Positions 1 through 11,125 are shown, counted from the first letter of the stretch. The stretch: DNA of 64,000 bases from Chanos chanos (GCF_902362185.1 NC_044509.1:15193866-15257865), one strand, 5' to 3'. Translations and numbers: made by a program. Notes: generated by a model from the letters alone, not told the origin.

Positions 1-159
1 CCATAGAAGGGTTGAAACTTCTTCTTTAGTCGGTCAGCGACTACAACTTCTTCGGCCTGACGTACTACACTGACCGAAAATGAGGGAATAGAAATGGAGT
101 TGTGACTTACGCCCTTCTCTCTTCTCTTTGTCCTTTTTCTTTGCCCCGTTGTGGTACAG

Positions 160-246
160 ATTGGGAGGAGGAGCAGGTCAGCAGTCCGAATATTTTGAGG
201 CTCATCTACCAGGGACGCTTCTTGCACGGCAACGTGACGCTAGGAG
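160..246 (+). CDS. ubl3: UBL3, internal coding exon (ubiquitin-like domain)
   Basis: This exon encodes part of ubiquitin-like protein 3, a membrane-anchored ubiquitin-fold protein reported to act as a modifier that sorts proteins to small extracellular vesicles. A polypyrimidine tract ending in gtggtacag precedes the exon and GTACGT follows it. Reading begins with the last two bases of an Asp codon, then gives WEEEQVSSPNILRLIYQG and RFLHGNVTLG, which matches vertebrate UBL3 as I remember it almost residue for residue. The exon ends in phase 1, with the split Ala codon completed at 2333. The exons for the N-terminal part of the protein lie upstream of the window. Identity is very secure; exon edges come from splice consensus and reading frame. 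Confidence 0.95.
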
Positions 247-1911
247 GTACGTTCTCAAAAGCCCTTCCTTGAGTGGGAACCTCATATTTAAAATGTTCTG
301 TTATGGAATTACAAGTTCTACAAAACCTTCAGAATTACCGTTTCAGAATGAAGCCAAGTTTTGGAATCTTTTTTTTGGCCGAGTAGAACTTTGGAATTAG
401 AAAGTAGCAACTGTCAAAAACTGGCAAAGCACGTGGTCAGGAGAGCTGGTTTATTTCAGTCCATCCGAATGGAAAGCGTGAGTGTGAAGTAGCTGGTTTG
501 GATGGAGAGGGAGCTATAGTTCGAACAGGCGTGAGTTTTTTTTTTTTTTTTTTTCTTTTTCTGTGGTGTCGCTGGGAGCAGATGAACAGTCAGGCTACAG
601 TGTCTCTGACAGACCCGCTTTGAGGAGAACAGGGAGGAGAGGAAATACTTGGGCAAGAACAGGAAGCACACTTGTTTTTGTTTGGCTGTTCCTCAGACAG
701 TGGTTAGCAAGGTGGGCAGAGAAACAGAGAGAGAGAGGGGAGGAAGGTGAGTTTGTGAGAGAGAGAGAGAGTACCAGGCATAGTGTGTCACAGACCAGAG
801 AAGAGGTGACATTAGAATCTATTCACAGAGGATAGTCTGTGCCTTCACCCAGTTTCCAAACATCTGGGTCTAAAGCCGCAGGGGCAAAGAAAGCCAAGAA
901 CCCAAGAACTCTGCAGCTTTCAACACAGTAAGACACTCAAAGTCTGTCTGTTAGTCACCGCTTCCTGTCTGCCTCAGAGTTTGGGCCCTTACTGTGCTAT
1001 ACCCGAGGCTCACGGTGTTGTTTAAAGGGACTATCTGTATTGTGCTGTAATACTGGGGTCGTATAAGGTGTTAGGTTTGTAGACTGCGTTTTAAGGGTGT
1101 TGTTGCTTACGGAGATGAAAGCCAGATTGTTTGTGAAATTCTGTAATTGTTTTTCTCTAGATCGGAGAGATCGCTATCCTGGGAATGCTCAGTCGAGCGT
1201 CAATGGTTGTGTTACTTGAAAACAACTGGGAGAAAAACACCAGTCGTTGATTTGTTTGGTATTAAGAGGACTTGTGCGATTTGGGCTTGGCGCAGGAGAA
1301 ACGAGTTCTCAGAATGGCGCTCTTCTTCTGATCATGGCCCATTTGAATTTCTCAATGACTTTTGTGGGTGCCTGAGTTTGAACTGGCTTTGAACCATATT
1401 CTCCTTTTATATACACTGTGAACTCAGATTTGAAGACAAGCTTTGAATGTGTGTTGTGTGAATAGCTGTGAAAAAAATGATTTGTGAATAGGAACATTAA
1501 TATGTAGAGGGGGTTTTTGGCTGATCAGGCAGGCTTTTTGCTTTGCATGAGGGCTTGACTGTTTCTCAGCTTTTTTATTGGGGGGGGGGGGTTTGGAGGG
1601 GAAGGCAGGATCAGGGTTGGGGTGTGGGGTGGGGGGGGTGAGCCCTTTCCCAGGAGTGAACAAGTGTGAATAAGTGAAAACTGAAAAGAACTCAGTGTTG
1701 CACGGGCACAGGATGACGTCACTCACGGCTATACCCGGGCTTTGCCAATAAAATGTCTGTTTTCATAATGGTGCCTGACACCATCTGGAGTGGGAAAGCA
1801 AAAGAGGCCTGCTCACTGAATTTGCCACAGTGAGTAGAGCTGGAGTCAGTGGAGCAGGTCAGGACGCATCACATGCACACACAGACAGACACATACACAC
1901 ACACACACACA

Positions 1912-1947
<36 letters not shown>

Positions 1948-1995
1948 GACACAGACACGCACACACACACGCGCACACACACACACACACACGGT

Positions 1996-2031
<36 letters not shown>

Positions 2032-2037
2032 GGCACA

Positions 2038-2077
<40 letters not shown>

Positions 2078-2250
2078 ACACAGGCCTCTCCTAATAAATC
2101 CCTTCACAGCTCCCCTGTCATGAAGCTTTTTTTGATGTGACGTTCCCAGAGCAGGGGCTTTATTTTCGCCTTAAAGTGTCTTTGCCACTTTTTTTTTTTC
2201 AATGCCTTGTCTTGATGTGTTGCTTCATAAATAATACTCAGCCTAGCTCT

Positions 2251-2291
<41 letters not shown>

Positions 2292-2332
2292 CTGTGCGTG
2301 TCTGTGTGTGTGTTTTGTCTTGTTTCTCGCAG
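247..2332 (+). other. UBL3 intron with large CA/TG and CT microsatellites
   Basis: This intron has a GTACGT donor and a ctcgcag acceptor. It contains a poly-T tract near 538, a G-rich/poly-G patch near 1578-1640, a compound CA array at about 1872-2085, and a CT run followed by TG repeats (about 2252-2312) immediately before the acceptor. The CT/TG run may serve as an extended polypyrimidine tract. Apparent open frames made of Cys-Val or His-Thr repeats here are microsatellite artefacts. No other gene is visible. Confidence 0.85.
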
Positions 2333-2410
2333 CGTTAAAACTGCCTCTCGGAAAGACCACGGTGATGCATTTAGTTGCCCGAGAGACGTTGCCGGAGCCA
2401 AATTCCCAAG
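2333..2410 (+). CDS. ubl3: UBL3, penultimate coding exon
   Basis: This exon continues the ubiquitin-like fold: the split Ala codon, then LKLPLGKTTVMHLVARETLP and EPNSQ, ending in the first base of a Gly codon. Human UBL3 has the same stretch apart from a Phe/Leu difference (LPFG versus LPLG). The acceptor is ctcgcag and the donor GTGACC. The phase 1 boundaries fit the exons on both sides exactly. Confidence 0.95.
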
Positions 2411-2819
2411 GTGACCGTTTTATTTCGTTATTTATTTATTTTCCTGGTTTTGTCCTTCAGTGACAGTTTCTCACACTCCGGAGCTCTTGCCCTCTGGGCC
2501 ACGTTAAAGTGAACATGCTACCATGGCACTCTGCATGCGTTCGCTCCATTATGCAAATCTGGTGGATTGATCATAGTCATGTCACAGATATTGTACAATG
2601 TCTTTTTTTTTTTTTTTCAACCCGGTAGTTATGTATGAATGCACTTTGATGTTTATATATTGGGGTTGTGTGGTTTATTAATCTCTGAAGCAATTCTGGA
2701 ACAGTTGTATTCATTTTAAAGAAGAGATTTTGGAGAGATTTAGTTAGGTGCTTGTTGGAACGACTGTCTTGCCTTTTTCCACTGTGATACGACCGTCAGG
2801 TCCTCTGTTTTCCTCGCAG

Positions 2820-2872
2820 GGCAGAGAAACCGGGAGAAGACTGGAGAGAGTAACTGCTGTGTGATTCTGTAA
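2820..2872 (+). CDS. ubl3: UBL3, terminal coding exon with prenylation tail
   Basis: The last exon completes the Gly codon and encodes QRNREKTGESNCCVIL followed by a TAA stop at 2870-2872. The terminal CVIL is a CAAX box ending in Leu, the type usually geranylgeranylated, and the preceding Cys is also conserved in vertebrate UBL3. These cysteines anchor the protein to membranes. The acceptor is tcctcgcag. The tail looks intact, so the gene appears functional in this window. Confidence 0.95.
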
Positions 2873-2962
2873 ATACTCCCTCTTTGGCCCCCTTCCCCCC
2901 CTTTCCCCTTCCCAAATGAGTGTGCTCTGTAGTCTGTCCCATGCTGCTGAACACACACACAT

Positions 2963-2998
<36 letters not shown>

Positions 2999-3190
2999 GC
3001 ACACACACAAGGAGGAAAGAGTCTTTGACGAGGAAGGGCAGAGACACCTTAGAGAGAGAAAAGCAGACGGATTGCTGTGTTATTAAGCAGATGCTCCCTG
3101 TACTTCTCATTTGTGTTTTAACACTGAACAAGTTTGACCTGTAGACCTTGGGATGATGGTAGACCACCGTTACACACACACACACACCAG

Positions 3191-3256
<66 letters not shown>

Positions 3257-3644
3257 CCCTGTCAGTCAGTTTGCACATGGAAGAGGCACTCTTTTCCTCT
3301 TTTTTTTTTTTTTTTTCCATAATTGCACATAGTAAATATGAGTAATCTCGAGGAGGTCAGAAGGTCAGACTCTCAGCCTGCAGCGGACGAACGAGGATCC
3401 GTTTGACCTGGTGTGGACGGGCCGTTTGAGGGACTCTGAAAGGTCAGAGCGTCTTTTCCTGTTTGAACGAGGGCACCTTGTGTGGCGTCTGTGCTTCTGG
3501 AAGCTGGAGAGGGCACTCGCGTCAAAAAGCCAGGCAGTGCCCGCGGTGGTTACACGTCTGCATCACCGTGGTGTTTTTTTTTTTGTTTTTTTTTTCCACG
3601 ACATCGTTTTCACGCCACGACAGTAATCTTTTAACCACTGATTA

Positions 3645-3679
<35 letters not shown>

Positions 3680-4800
3680 TGTTGTCCTTGTTGTTTTCAC
3701 CACAACAGATGCTGATGAGCATTGATGTGCCTGATCAAAGCAAATGAGAATTTTTTTTTTTCTTTTCTTCTTTGTTTTAGTTTAAGCTGACCTCTGTATG
3801 CCTCTTGAAGTGCCCATTGTAGGGGTAGTCCGTCACGCTGGGAGTGCAGTTCTTAGAGTGGAGGCAGACATGGTGTAGACTTAACTCTGTCACCTGTGGA
3901 AATTCCAACAAAACTGACAAATACTACTTGTTGCCAGTTTGTTTGGTAACGTTGGTGGCTGTATTTTGACAGTCAGTGCATTTTTATTGACCAACCAGTG
4001 TTGTGCTCAACTTGATCATTGACATTTTAAATTGCTCCTCATCAAGGAGGAACGATGTGTGCATTTTTTATTTTTTTTTTCGTGGTTTAAGGTGTATTGG
4101 TAATGCCGTCAAAATCTGACGGTAAAGAAAAAAAAATCTGTCAGGAAAGTCTGAAGGCTAAATAGAGAAATGAAGTTTTCGTTTTTTCTTTTACATAATT
4201 ACATTCATTTGCACAACACTGAAGCATGTGCTGTTTCATTTAAGTCTGTATAACGTTTTTTTTTTTTTTTTCAAATGGAAATTATACCCCAAGGTTAAAT
4301 ATATGTAGAGCATATTTACTATGATTCTTATATAGAACCTGACTATAGATCTTATTGATATATATATTGGTGTTTTGTGTATGATTGTCTAAACCATTAG
4401 CATATTAGCAGTTGGAAATGTCACACACTGACAATGTCATGTACTCATAGCAACAAAAACCCCTAATGATCGGGGGGGGAAAAAAAAATTGTACTGTGTT
4501 TCTTCAGATCCTCTTTTCTTCTTTCTTCTCATTTTTTTTTTTAAATGTTCAAAATTTGATAATAATTTTTTCTGGTTTGTTTTTTTGCTTTATGCTTTGT
4601 AACACAGCACTAGCTCTCATGAGTGTTTCTCATATTTTGATCAGGGTTTAAATCTGTACAGAGCTGATGTTTTCAAGCTGATTGTAAATAGAAACTAACG
4701 CTTTTCCCTTTCCAAAAAAAAAAAATTAAAAAAATAAAATAAAATTCAGAACTACAAATGGAATTCATCTATATACTGAATAAAGAATATTGAATTGAAT
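2873..4800 (+). other. ubl3: UBL3 3' untranslated region
   Basis: About 1.9 kb of non-coding sequence follows the UBL3 stop, rich in A/T homopolymers. It includes CA arrays at 2952-3009 and 3172-3254 and an ATCA-type tetranucleotide array at about 3648-3679. An AATAAA signal at 4779-4784 followed by AT-rich then T-rich sequence is the likely polyadenylation site. A long UBL3 3'UTR is normal for vertebrates. The exact cleavage position is inferred. Confidence 0.75.
4779..4784 (+). promoter_or_regulatory. ubl3: Polyadenylation signal, probable UBL3
   Basis: A canonical AATAAA hexamer lies at the end of the A/T-rich 3'UTR, with a GT/T-rich element about 20-40 bases downstream (tgttcgtgttgtcttg). 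It is the best candidate for the UBL3 transcript end in the window. Confidence 0.6.
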
Positions 4801-6538
4801 TTCATGTTCGTGTTGTCTTGTTTAAATGTTTACAGCTGCAAGTCACCGGCAACAAACAAACAAACAAACTAACAAACTAACAAGCTAACCAACAATCAAT
4901 CAAAGAAACATCAAAAACACACTGAAAGCTGGTATCAGGTATTGCTCTCTGGCTTGGGTTACATGTTTGTCAAATCTTGTCATAAGTAAGCAGAGATTTC
5001 TAAACAGGAGCAGCAGTGGTGGAACCGCCATTATATCTGAAACACTCCAAGCATGTATCCCACATGAGTCCGTGTTTTGTCTGTTTTGAGTTTGGTTTGC
5101 GGGTGTTATTTCCTGGAAAATAAGGTTACGTATCTTGCTAAAAAGCTCAGTGATCCAGAGTTTGGACTGCTTAGACAACATAGTTCTTGGTCCAAAACCT
5201 GTTTTGTGTTTTGTGTTTCCTTGTTTCATAATGATGCTGAACTTTCCTCAAATGGATGCAATGTTCTTTTTGAACATGCGAGCATGTCGTTTTTATTTGT
5301 TGTCGTTTTTTGTATTTTATTGTTTGGTTTTTTTTTCCACAAACACAAACACATAAGAATCTTAGTGACGCTCAGTATTGAAAATGGTGGGTGGGTGGGG
5401 ATGGTGGGTGAAACTGGATCTCCTTTCTGGATAATTAATGTGGTTGCATGATGTAGTTGAATGTGTGTGAGCGTGATGAGGGAGGAATTAATTACACGTG
5501 TAACGGTTTTTGTAACAACATCTCACAAACATCTACTCAGGTTCATTTTAGTCTTTCTGACAAAGCAGCGTATAAGGATCTCTTACATGTAAAAGTAAAG
5601 CCGTTTTCTTTTCAGAAATGTTCACTGGAAAAGCAGCCTAATAGAAATCCTAGACTCAAATGCGTTGCAAAACAGGGAACTAGCTTTGGGTCAAGGTGAG
5701 AAGAGTGCAACTGAATAGATTTGCTTCAAACTGGAGAGGTGTGACTGTGATAAATTTCATAAAGTATGTCTACAGCAAGGCATGCTATGGTGGGACTGCT
5801 TAAACCCAGACCTGGAGTTCTGCTGGTTTTCATACCAACCAGAAAACCCCCCTGACTGATTGAAAAGTGCGTACATCTGTACTGCAGGTAAAAATAAACA
5901 TCAAATTGCGAAGCAAGAGTGAAAACCAATGCAGTTCAAGCACCCCAGGACCAGATTTTGGGTAGCCCACCATTACAGGTGAAATGACTGAAATGATGAA
6001 AATTGCCTGAGCACCATTCAAAAGAATTGTATATATTTGGCGCCATCTTGTGGATAAAGAAAATATCCTGTGCTACCTTATGAGGTTTCCCAAGAAACAT
6101 TTAATGAGTGAATAAGTGCAGTTAGCACTGAAATCAAAGATGAATATTAAATGGTGGGGCAGAGGAATATAAACGTTTGTTTTAGAGAAGTTTAGGCACA
6201 GCAGAATATCTGATCTCATGAAAGTTCTCAACTTCCTAATTGGACAAAACACACACACACACAGACACAAATGGACCCAATTGAGTGAGACCATACATGT
6301 TTAGCCTAAATGATACACTGTCAGGCCTAGCTGCCAGAGAAACTTACTGACATGCAATAAGAGAAATATCATGTTTTAATATGTCATTCTGGACCCCAGA
6401 AAAGAAGTCCACTGTGGCCTCGTATATTTCATTTTGTCAGTGTGTTTTAAAAATTTGTCAGGTAAATTTTAAGACTTTATAAATATAATTTTAGGATATT
6501 ATAAATATTAAGCACCATTCCTCTTTTCCTACTCCCAA

Positions 6539-6574
<36 letters not shown>

Positions 6575-6660
6575 ACAAATAGAAATGTCCTGGAAAAGAA
6601 ATTTGAAAGCAGCGAGTTTGCTTTAGTGCTTTCTGCCAGTACTATTGGAGCCTAAGAGAA
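4800..6660. other. Intergenic DNA between UBL3 and the OR cluster
   Basis: No gene is recognised. It holds a CAAA-type simple repeat near 4850-4880, a candidate inverted-repeat element near 5805-5968, and a perfect CA array at 6540-6572. The open frames here have no recognisable domain and biased composition. Confidence 0.6.
5805..5968. mobile_element. Short non-autonomous inverted-repeat element (MITE-like)
   Basis: The left edge (aaacccagacctggagt then gctggttttca) is partly complementary to the right edge (tgaaaaccaatgcagtt then ccaggaccagattttgggt), giving imperfect terminal inverted repeats of about 40 bp around a roughly 80 bp centre. The tGGTTTTCA and CCTGG/CCAGG blocks are the clearest paired parts. 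There is no coding capacity. No clean target duplication was identified, so family and exact edges are uncertain. Confidence 0.45.
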
Positions 6661-6700
6661 GCAGTTCTAAGTGTGTGATATTAGAGATCACGTCACACTC

Positions 6701-7702
6701 TCACTGAGTAATAGATACAATGTTGCCTTTGTGACCGGTCAGATTTTTCTGCGGAATCCACTGCAGAAAGATCTGCCTGATCTCTTTGGTTCTGAAGCAG
6801 TATATGACTGGATTGACCAGCGGTGGCAGGAGACTGTAGAACAGAGCGAGGGCAATTCGCTGGTCGGCGTTCAGAGTCGCGTACGGCATCGTGTACGGCA
6901 TCGCGTACACGAAGAAACGAGGGACGTAATAAATACTGATGATACACACCTGCGTCCCGCACGTGGAGAAGGTCTTCCGCCGGGCCTGGGCGTTAGACAT
7001 CTTCACCACGGCCACTATGATGCTTATGTAAGAGAAAAGGATGAAGGAGAAAGGTAAAAGCAACACGAACATGGCCACTGAGAAAGACACCAAATTCTGC
7101 GCGCTGACGTCGGCGCAGGCGAGCCGGTTCATGGTGAAGGTGTCGCAGTAGCAGTGGAGGATCAGGTTTGGCCCGCAGAAGGGCATCTGGGAGGTCTGAA
7201 TGGTGGTGATTCCGGGGGCGATCATGGACGAGGTCCAGGCAAAACCGGTGAGCAAACCCATGGTTCGGTTGGTCATAAGCACGGGGTACCTTAGAGGAAA
7301 GCAGATGGCTAGAAAACGATCCATGGACATGGTCATCATGATGAGAGAATTTAAGGTGCCAAAGTAGTGGATGAACTGCTTTTGCATGAGGCAGACGTGG
7401 AAGGGCGTGTAACCGTCGCCGAACCAGTATCTGGAGACAACCTTGGGCAGAGCCACGGTGCTGAAACCTATGTCAGAGAGGGCTAGGCTGAGCATGATGA
7501 TATACATGGGCTTCTGGAGACTGGGCGTGATCGCAAACAGTACCACTAGCAGTGTGTTTCCTGCCACTATTGCTATATAGAGGATGAACAAAAGAGAAGC
7601 CACCAGGTGGTAATAATCTGGTTGAAGCCCAGGGAAGCCCACAACAAAAAATTCTTTTACTGTAGAACCAGTTACTTCGATGGTCTGGTTGTCCTGCAAC
7701 AT
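6701..7702 (-). CDS. Odorant receptor, type I of this cluster
   Basis: This gene encodes a 333-residue seven-helix odorant receptor, which would sit in olfactory neuron cilia and couple odorant binding to an olfactory G protein. From the chosen Met the protein has an N-glycosylation site (NQT, residues 5-7), a TM1 GN motif (49-50), PMY at the start of TM2 (65-67), MDRF in place of the usual DRY at the end of TM3 (127-130), PLRYP after it, Cys in the second extracellular loop (176, 184, 186), KTFSTC before TM6 (243-248), NPVIY in TM7 (297-301) and FRTKEIR after it. An in-frame Met 18 codons upstream exists, but a 3' splice acceptor (tttacag) ends one base before the chosen ATG, as in the type II genes, so 7702 is preferred. 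Loop 3 carries a doubled MPY tripeptide from a 12-base tandem repeat. It is the most divergent OR here and sits alone next to UBL3. Confidence 0.92.
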   Translation of the reverse strand: MLQDNQTIEVTGSTVKEFFVVGFPGLQPDYYHLVASLLFILYIAIVAGNTLLVVLFAITPSLQKPMYIIMLSLALSDIGFSTVALPKVVSRYWFGDGYTPFHVCLMQKQFIHYFGTLNSLIMMTMSMDRFLAICFPLRYPVLMTNRTMGLLTGFAWTSSMIAPGITTIQTSQMPFCGPNLILHCYCDTFTMNRLACADVSAQNLVSFSVAMFVLLLPFSFILFSYISIIVAVVKMSNAQARRKTFSTCGTQVCIISIYYVPRFFVYAMPYTMPYATLNADQRIALALFYSLLPPLVNPVIYCFRTKEIRQIFLQWIPQKNLTGHKGNIVSITQ

Positions 7703-8165
7703 GCTGTAAATTAAGTTTTTCGGAGGATTAGTGAGAAATGTTCTAGGTAGTATCATTAATAAATGGTTTATTTTTAATCAGTGCCACAATGTCAGATTTA
7801 AATATAAGCTGCTGCACCAGGTGTTTCCACAAGCAGACTGACGACTAGCTTTGGGAAAATGTATACCTAAGGCTCCCTGTAAAGGCAAAATTAATCTTTA
7901 ATTACTGAAATCATTGATGGGTCACTGCACATGAAACAGAATGGAGAATATATCTATGCAGACAAGACGTTTTGATCAACTCCAACCTCAGCTCATCTGC
8001 ATTTACAATGAATAAAACCAAAAATATACAAACAAGCAAATAAACAAACAAACAAACAAACAAATAAAATACAGTCTCTTATGAAGAAGAACAGATGATA
8101 TTATAGATCATTGTAAGGACAGAGCGCTGCTCTCATGTCAAAACGAAAGTGGTCAAACTCCTTAC

Positions 8166-8227
8166 CTCTCTCTGTGCCCTTTTTAGGGTTCAGTGTGCCT
8201 CTGCCCTTTAATCCTGCCCCTTATATA
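8166..8227 (-). promoter_or_regulatory. TATA box and noncoding first exon of the type I OR
   Basis: On the - strand a TATATAAGGGG box (8217-8227) lies about 25-30 bases ahead of a putative start region. It is followed by a short exon ending GAGAG at 8166 and a GTAAGG donor (8165-8160). The matching acceptor is at 7705-7704, giving a 462-base 5'UTR intron. The spacing matches the arrangement inferred for the other ORs in the cluster. Donor, acceptor and TATA are visible; the transcript itself is inferred. Confidence 0.6.
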
Positions 8228-8229
8228 CT

Positions 8230-8825
8230 GAGAAGTTGTGCAGCGGCCCACTGAGAGACCACCTGACTACCGCATGCGTGGCTCTCATGTAAAGATTTTC
8301 AAACAGTACAATTTCACACAGCAATATCCCCAAGAGAAACTCGATCTTATCGATGGAATACTGTTTTAATGTTACAACATGTCAATATAAAATGTACCGT
8401 TGGTAAAGGGCTGTCCCATAACATTCCGTAAGGATCAGTGTCATTATAGAGCGTTAAAATTACATAATTAGTATTAGGCCGTTTCAAAAAAACAGCCGTG
8501 GCCTGATGATATGGGCTTGTGACCGCTCGTGTGTGCATGTGTGTGTGTGTGTGTGTGCGTGCATGTGTGTGTGTGTGCGTGCATGTGTGTGTGTGTGCGT
8601 GCGTGCATGTGTGCTCACTGCCAGTGTGTATAGGATGGGTTAAATTCACTACTTACTGTGACAGTGTGTGTGTGTGATCATAGAGATTCTAAAAAAAATG
8701 AGTTCAAACTTTAGCCTGTCAAACATTTTCAAGCTCTTTTCATACTGTTCACATGAAAAATTCATTTGCATAGTGAATTTATATTTATGTAGTGAGATAA
8801 ATTACAAACCTAAATAATAAATTGT

Positions 8826-8878
<53 letters not shown>

Positions 8879-8880
8879 TT
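8230..8880. repeat. Spacer with GT/GCATGT and CA microsatellites
   Basis: The first part (from about 8306 to 8412) matches 25669-25774 in the second duplicated module. A GTGTGT/GCATGTGT compound array covers about 8528-8612 and a CA array 8828-8867. No gene is seen. Confidence 0.7.
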
Positions 8881-9205
8881 TTTTCAAGTTTCAAGTTTTA
8901 TTGTCATTTACTAGATAACAATCCACCAATGATGTCCACCATTATCAGTAATGAAATTCTTGGGCTCGGGGCCAGCTCAACTTGCAAAATGTAGCAGGTA
9001 AATAATAATAATGAAAGAACAATAAAAGGTAAATATAAAGGTAATATAAGGAGATATATAAAGGAGTGTGTATATATATGTGCAATAAATAGAAATGTAC
9101 AGAAATGTAGAAATATAAAAATATAAGACAGATATAAGAGTTAAGGAGTATAAGAATGTGTAGTGGATGTACAGTCCTGAGTGGAACAATTTTAAAGTGC
9201 ATGTG
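8880..9205. mobile_element. Interspersed retroposon-like repeat
   Basis: The block opens with caagttttattgtcattt and contains aatgaaattcttgggctcgg and ccagctcaacttgc. I recognise this as a repeat common in teleost genomes, probably the antisense tail of a LINE or SINE. It is absent from the equivalent place in the second module (around 25774-25810), so it may have inserted after, or been lost after, the module duplication. The family name is not certain. Confidence 0.5.
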
Positions 9206-9208
9206 CAA

Positions 9209-9355
9209 CAGTATGTGCAACAGCATTGACAGTGTGGTGCACACAGTATGTGCAACAGCATAGACAGTGTGGTGCACACAGTATGTGCAACAGCATAGAC
9301 AGTGTGGTGCACACAGTATGTGCAACAGGATAGACAGTGTGGTGCACACAGTAGC
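9209..9355 (+). repeat. 35-bp minisatellite, about 4.2 copies
   Basis: Tandem units of 35 bp start at 9209, 9244, 9279 and 9314, each beginning cagtatgtgcaacag and containing gacagtgtggtgcaca. The copies differ at only a few positions, and a partial unit runs to 9355. There are no intervening spacers. It lies at the end of the interspersed repeat, and similar short-unit expansions are common in the tails of such repeats. Confidence 0.85.
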
Positions 9356-9474
9356 GGACTGAGTAGATTTGTTTGTGCGCACACAGTGTCTTTACATTAA
9401 AAAAGGAATTTGTGAAAATATTGAATTAATAAATGATTTCATTTAGTAAGTATGTACATGAGTGCATGCACACA

Positions 9475-9513
<39 letters not shown>

Positions 9514-10144
9514 ATATACATTTCTATTCAGGTTTTTCCACTTGTATCTTTCCCAATAGCATATTTACCTTGAAGTACATGTCACTGTTATCAGATTAAA
9601 ATAATTCTGTGTGTGTGTGTCTGTGTGTGTGTGTCTGTGTGCATGCACTCATGTACATACCCATTACAAGAAATCATGTATTAACTCAACATTTTCATAA
9701 ATTAACATTTTCATATTAATGTGAAGACACAGTGAAGGTGAATGTGCTTATGGAACATAAAATCTCTGCGTAAAAACAGACAGCACACACTGTGGATGAA
9801 CCGTATTTTCAGAGGCGAAAATATTTATTTTTATGACTTATTCACCACAACACTTTGATTCTGACCAGTGACAAAAATGAAAATCCACGTTAAAAGCTTT
9901 GGCAACGCCTAAGTAAGATTAATTAATTATCACACTAAGTATCTATTTGAACATCATGTATTTGAGATAATCCAAACTACATGGTTTACGCCTGATAACA
10001 CACATCTTATTCCTTGTATGTGGGCACATTTAACATGAGACACAAACAAATATTATTGCCACATTTAGGCCTGTGAGTGTCTTTGTACAGATCTTTTAAG
10101 GACATCTGAACCTGAGTGCGGGAGAGAGTATTTTTGGTGCTCTC
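9356..10144. other. 3' flank of type II OR copy 1
   Basis: Contains a CA array (9474-9511) and a GT array (9610-9642). From about 9512 the sequence matches 25833 onward in module 2, including the tract down to the receptor stop codon. It is likely 3'UTR plus intergenic DNA of the 10145 gene. No separate gene is seen. Confidence 0.6.
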
Positions 10145-11125
10145 TCATTGGGAAACAGAATGAATAATTGGCTTCTGTGAAACAGCCTGCTGTCGCCTCA
10201 CCCATCTCCCCAGTCTCTGTCTGATCTCCTGGTTGCGAAAACAGTAAATAAAAGGATTGACTAGAGGTGGAAAAATGCTGTAGAACAGCACGAGGAGAAT
10301 GCGGAAGTCGGCGCTCATCTTAAAACCCCCCAGCGAAGTTATGTAGACGAAGCAACGGGGCACGTAGTAAAGGGAAATGATGCTCAGCTGCGAACTGCAG
10401 GTAGAGAACGTTTTCCAGCGGCCGTGAGAGCTGGCTATTCGCAGCACCGACACTATAATGCAGCCGTACGAAAAGATGATGAAAGAGAGAGGGCCGAGAA
10501 GCACCAACAGGGCGGTGGAAACAGACACGACCCTGTGCACGCTGCTGCCGGCACATGCCAGGGCTGAGATGGAGATTGACTCGCAGTAGCAGTGGATGAT
10601 CCTGTTTGGCCCACAGTAGGGCAACTCATAGGCTTGTACCGTCGTGATGGTAGGTGGGGCCACAGCAAAAACCCAGGCCAAAACATTGAGAACCGCCATA
10701 ATGCGATTTGTCATTATTGAGGGGTATCTAAGCGGGTGACAGATGGCAACGTATCGATCTAGAGCCATAATCATCATGATAAAAGAGGTCAGGGTACCAA
10801 AATAATGCACCAGGTACCTCTGAAAGAAGCATACTTGGAAGGGAATCGCTCCTGCATCAAACCAGTACCGGGCAATTATCTTGGGTAGAGTCACAGTGCA
10901 GAAACTAATATCAACCAAGGCAAGATTAACCATGATTATGTACATTGGCTTCCGAAAGCTGCGGCTGAACACAAAAAGTCCCATCAGAAGCAAATTTCCT
11001 GTCACTGAGGTTACATATATGAGGAACAAAGTGACTGAAACAAGACCATAGTAGTCGGAGTGGAGTCCCGGGAAACCCACAATGATAAACTCTGTGATGG
11101 TGGTGGTCCCATTCTCCTTTAGCAT
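10145..11125 (-). CDS. Odorant receptor, type II copy 1
   Basis: This gene encodes a complete 326-residue odorant GPCR. It has an N-glycosylation site NGT (5-7), TM1 GN (43-44), PMY (60-62), the canonical MALDRYVAIC motif at the end of TM3 with DRY at 123-125, PLRYP after it, paired extracellular-loop Cys (171, 179, 181), KTFSTC ahead of TM6 (238-243), NPFIY in TM7 (290-294) and FRNQEIR at the start of the C-terminal tail. The start at 11125 (MLKENGTTT) is preferred over a Met eight codons upstream: it is conserved in the second copy, where the upstream frame is not kept, and a ctttccag acceptor ends one base before it. The protein differs from the 26397 copy at about seven residues. Both are intact, so the duplication is recent or homogenised by conversion. 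Confidence 0.95.
   Translation of the reverse strand: MLKENGTTTITEFIIVGFPGLHSDYYGLVSVTLFLIYVTSVTGNLLLMGLFVFSRSFRKPMYIIMVNLALVDISFCTVTLPKIIARYWFDAGAIPFQVCFFQRYLVHYFGTLTSFIMMIMALDRYVAICHPLRYPSIMTNRIMAVLNVLAWVFAVAPPTITTVQAYELPYCGPNRIIHCYCESISISALACAGSSVHRVVSVSTALLVLLGPLSFIIFSYGCIIVSVLRIASSHGRWKTFSTCSSQLSIISLYYVPRCFVYITSLGGFKMSADFRILLVLFYSIFPPLVNPFIYCFRNQEIRQRLGRWVRRQQAVSQKPIIHSVSQ

Noticed and set aside
1147-1392. An open frame in the UBL3 intron with Trp-rich sequence.
   Set aside because: No domain or splice support; it is intronic DNA between two secure UBL3 exons.
1846-2123. Open frames of His-Thr or Cys-Val repeats on both strands.
   Set aside because: They are translations of a CA/TG microsatellite inside a UBL3 intron.
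9209-9355. Regular 35-bp direct repeats that could look like a CRISPR array.
   Set aside because: The units are contiguous with no spacers and the genome is a vertebrate; it is a minisatellite.
8945-9384. Cys/His-rich frames of 135-145 residues.
   Set aside because: They are translations of the 35-bp minisatellite and the adjoining repeat.
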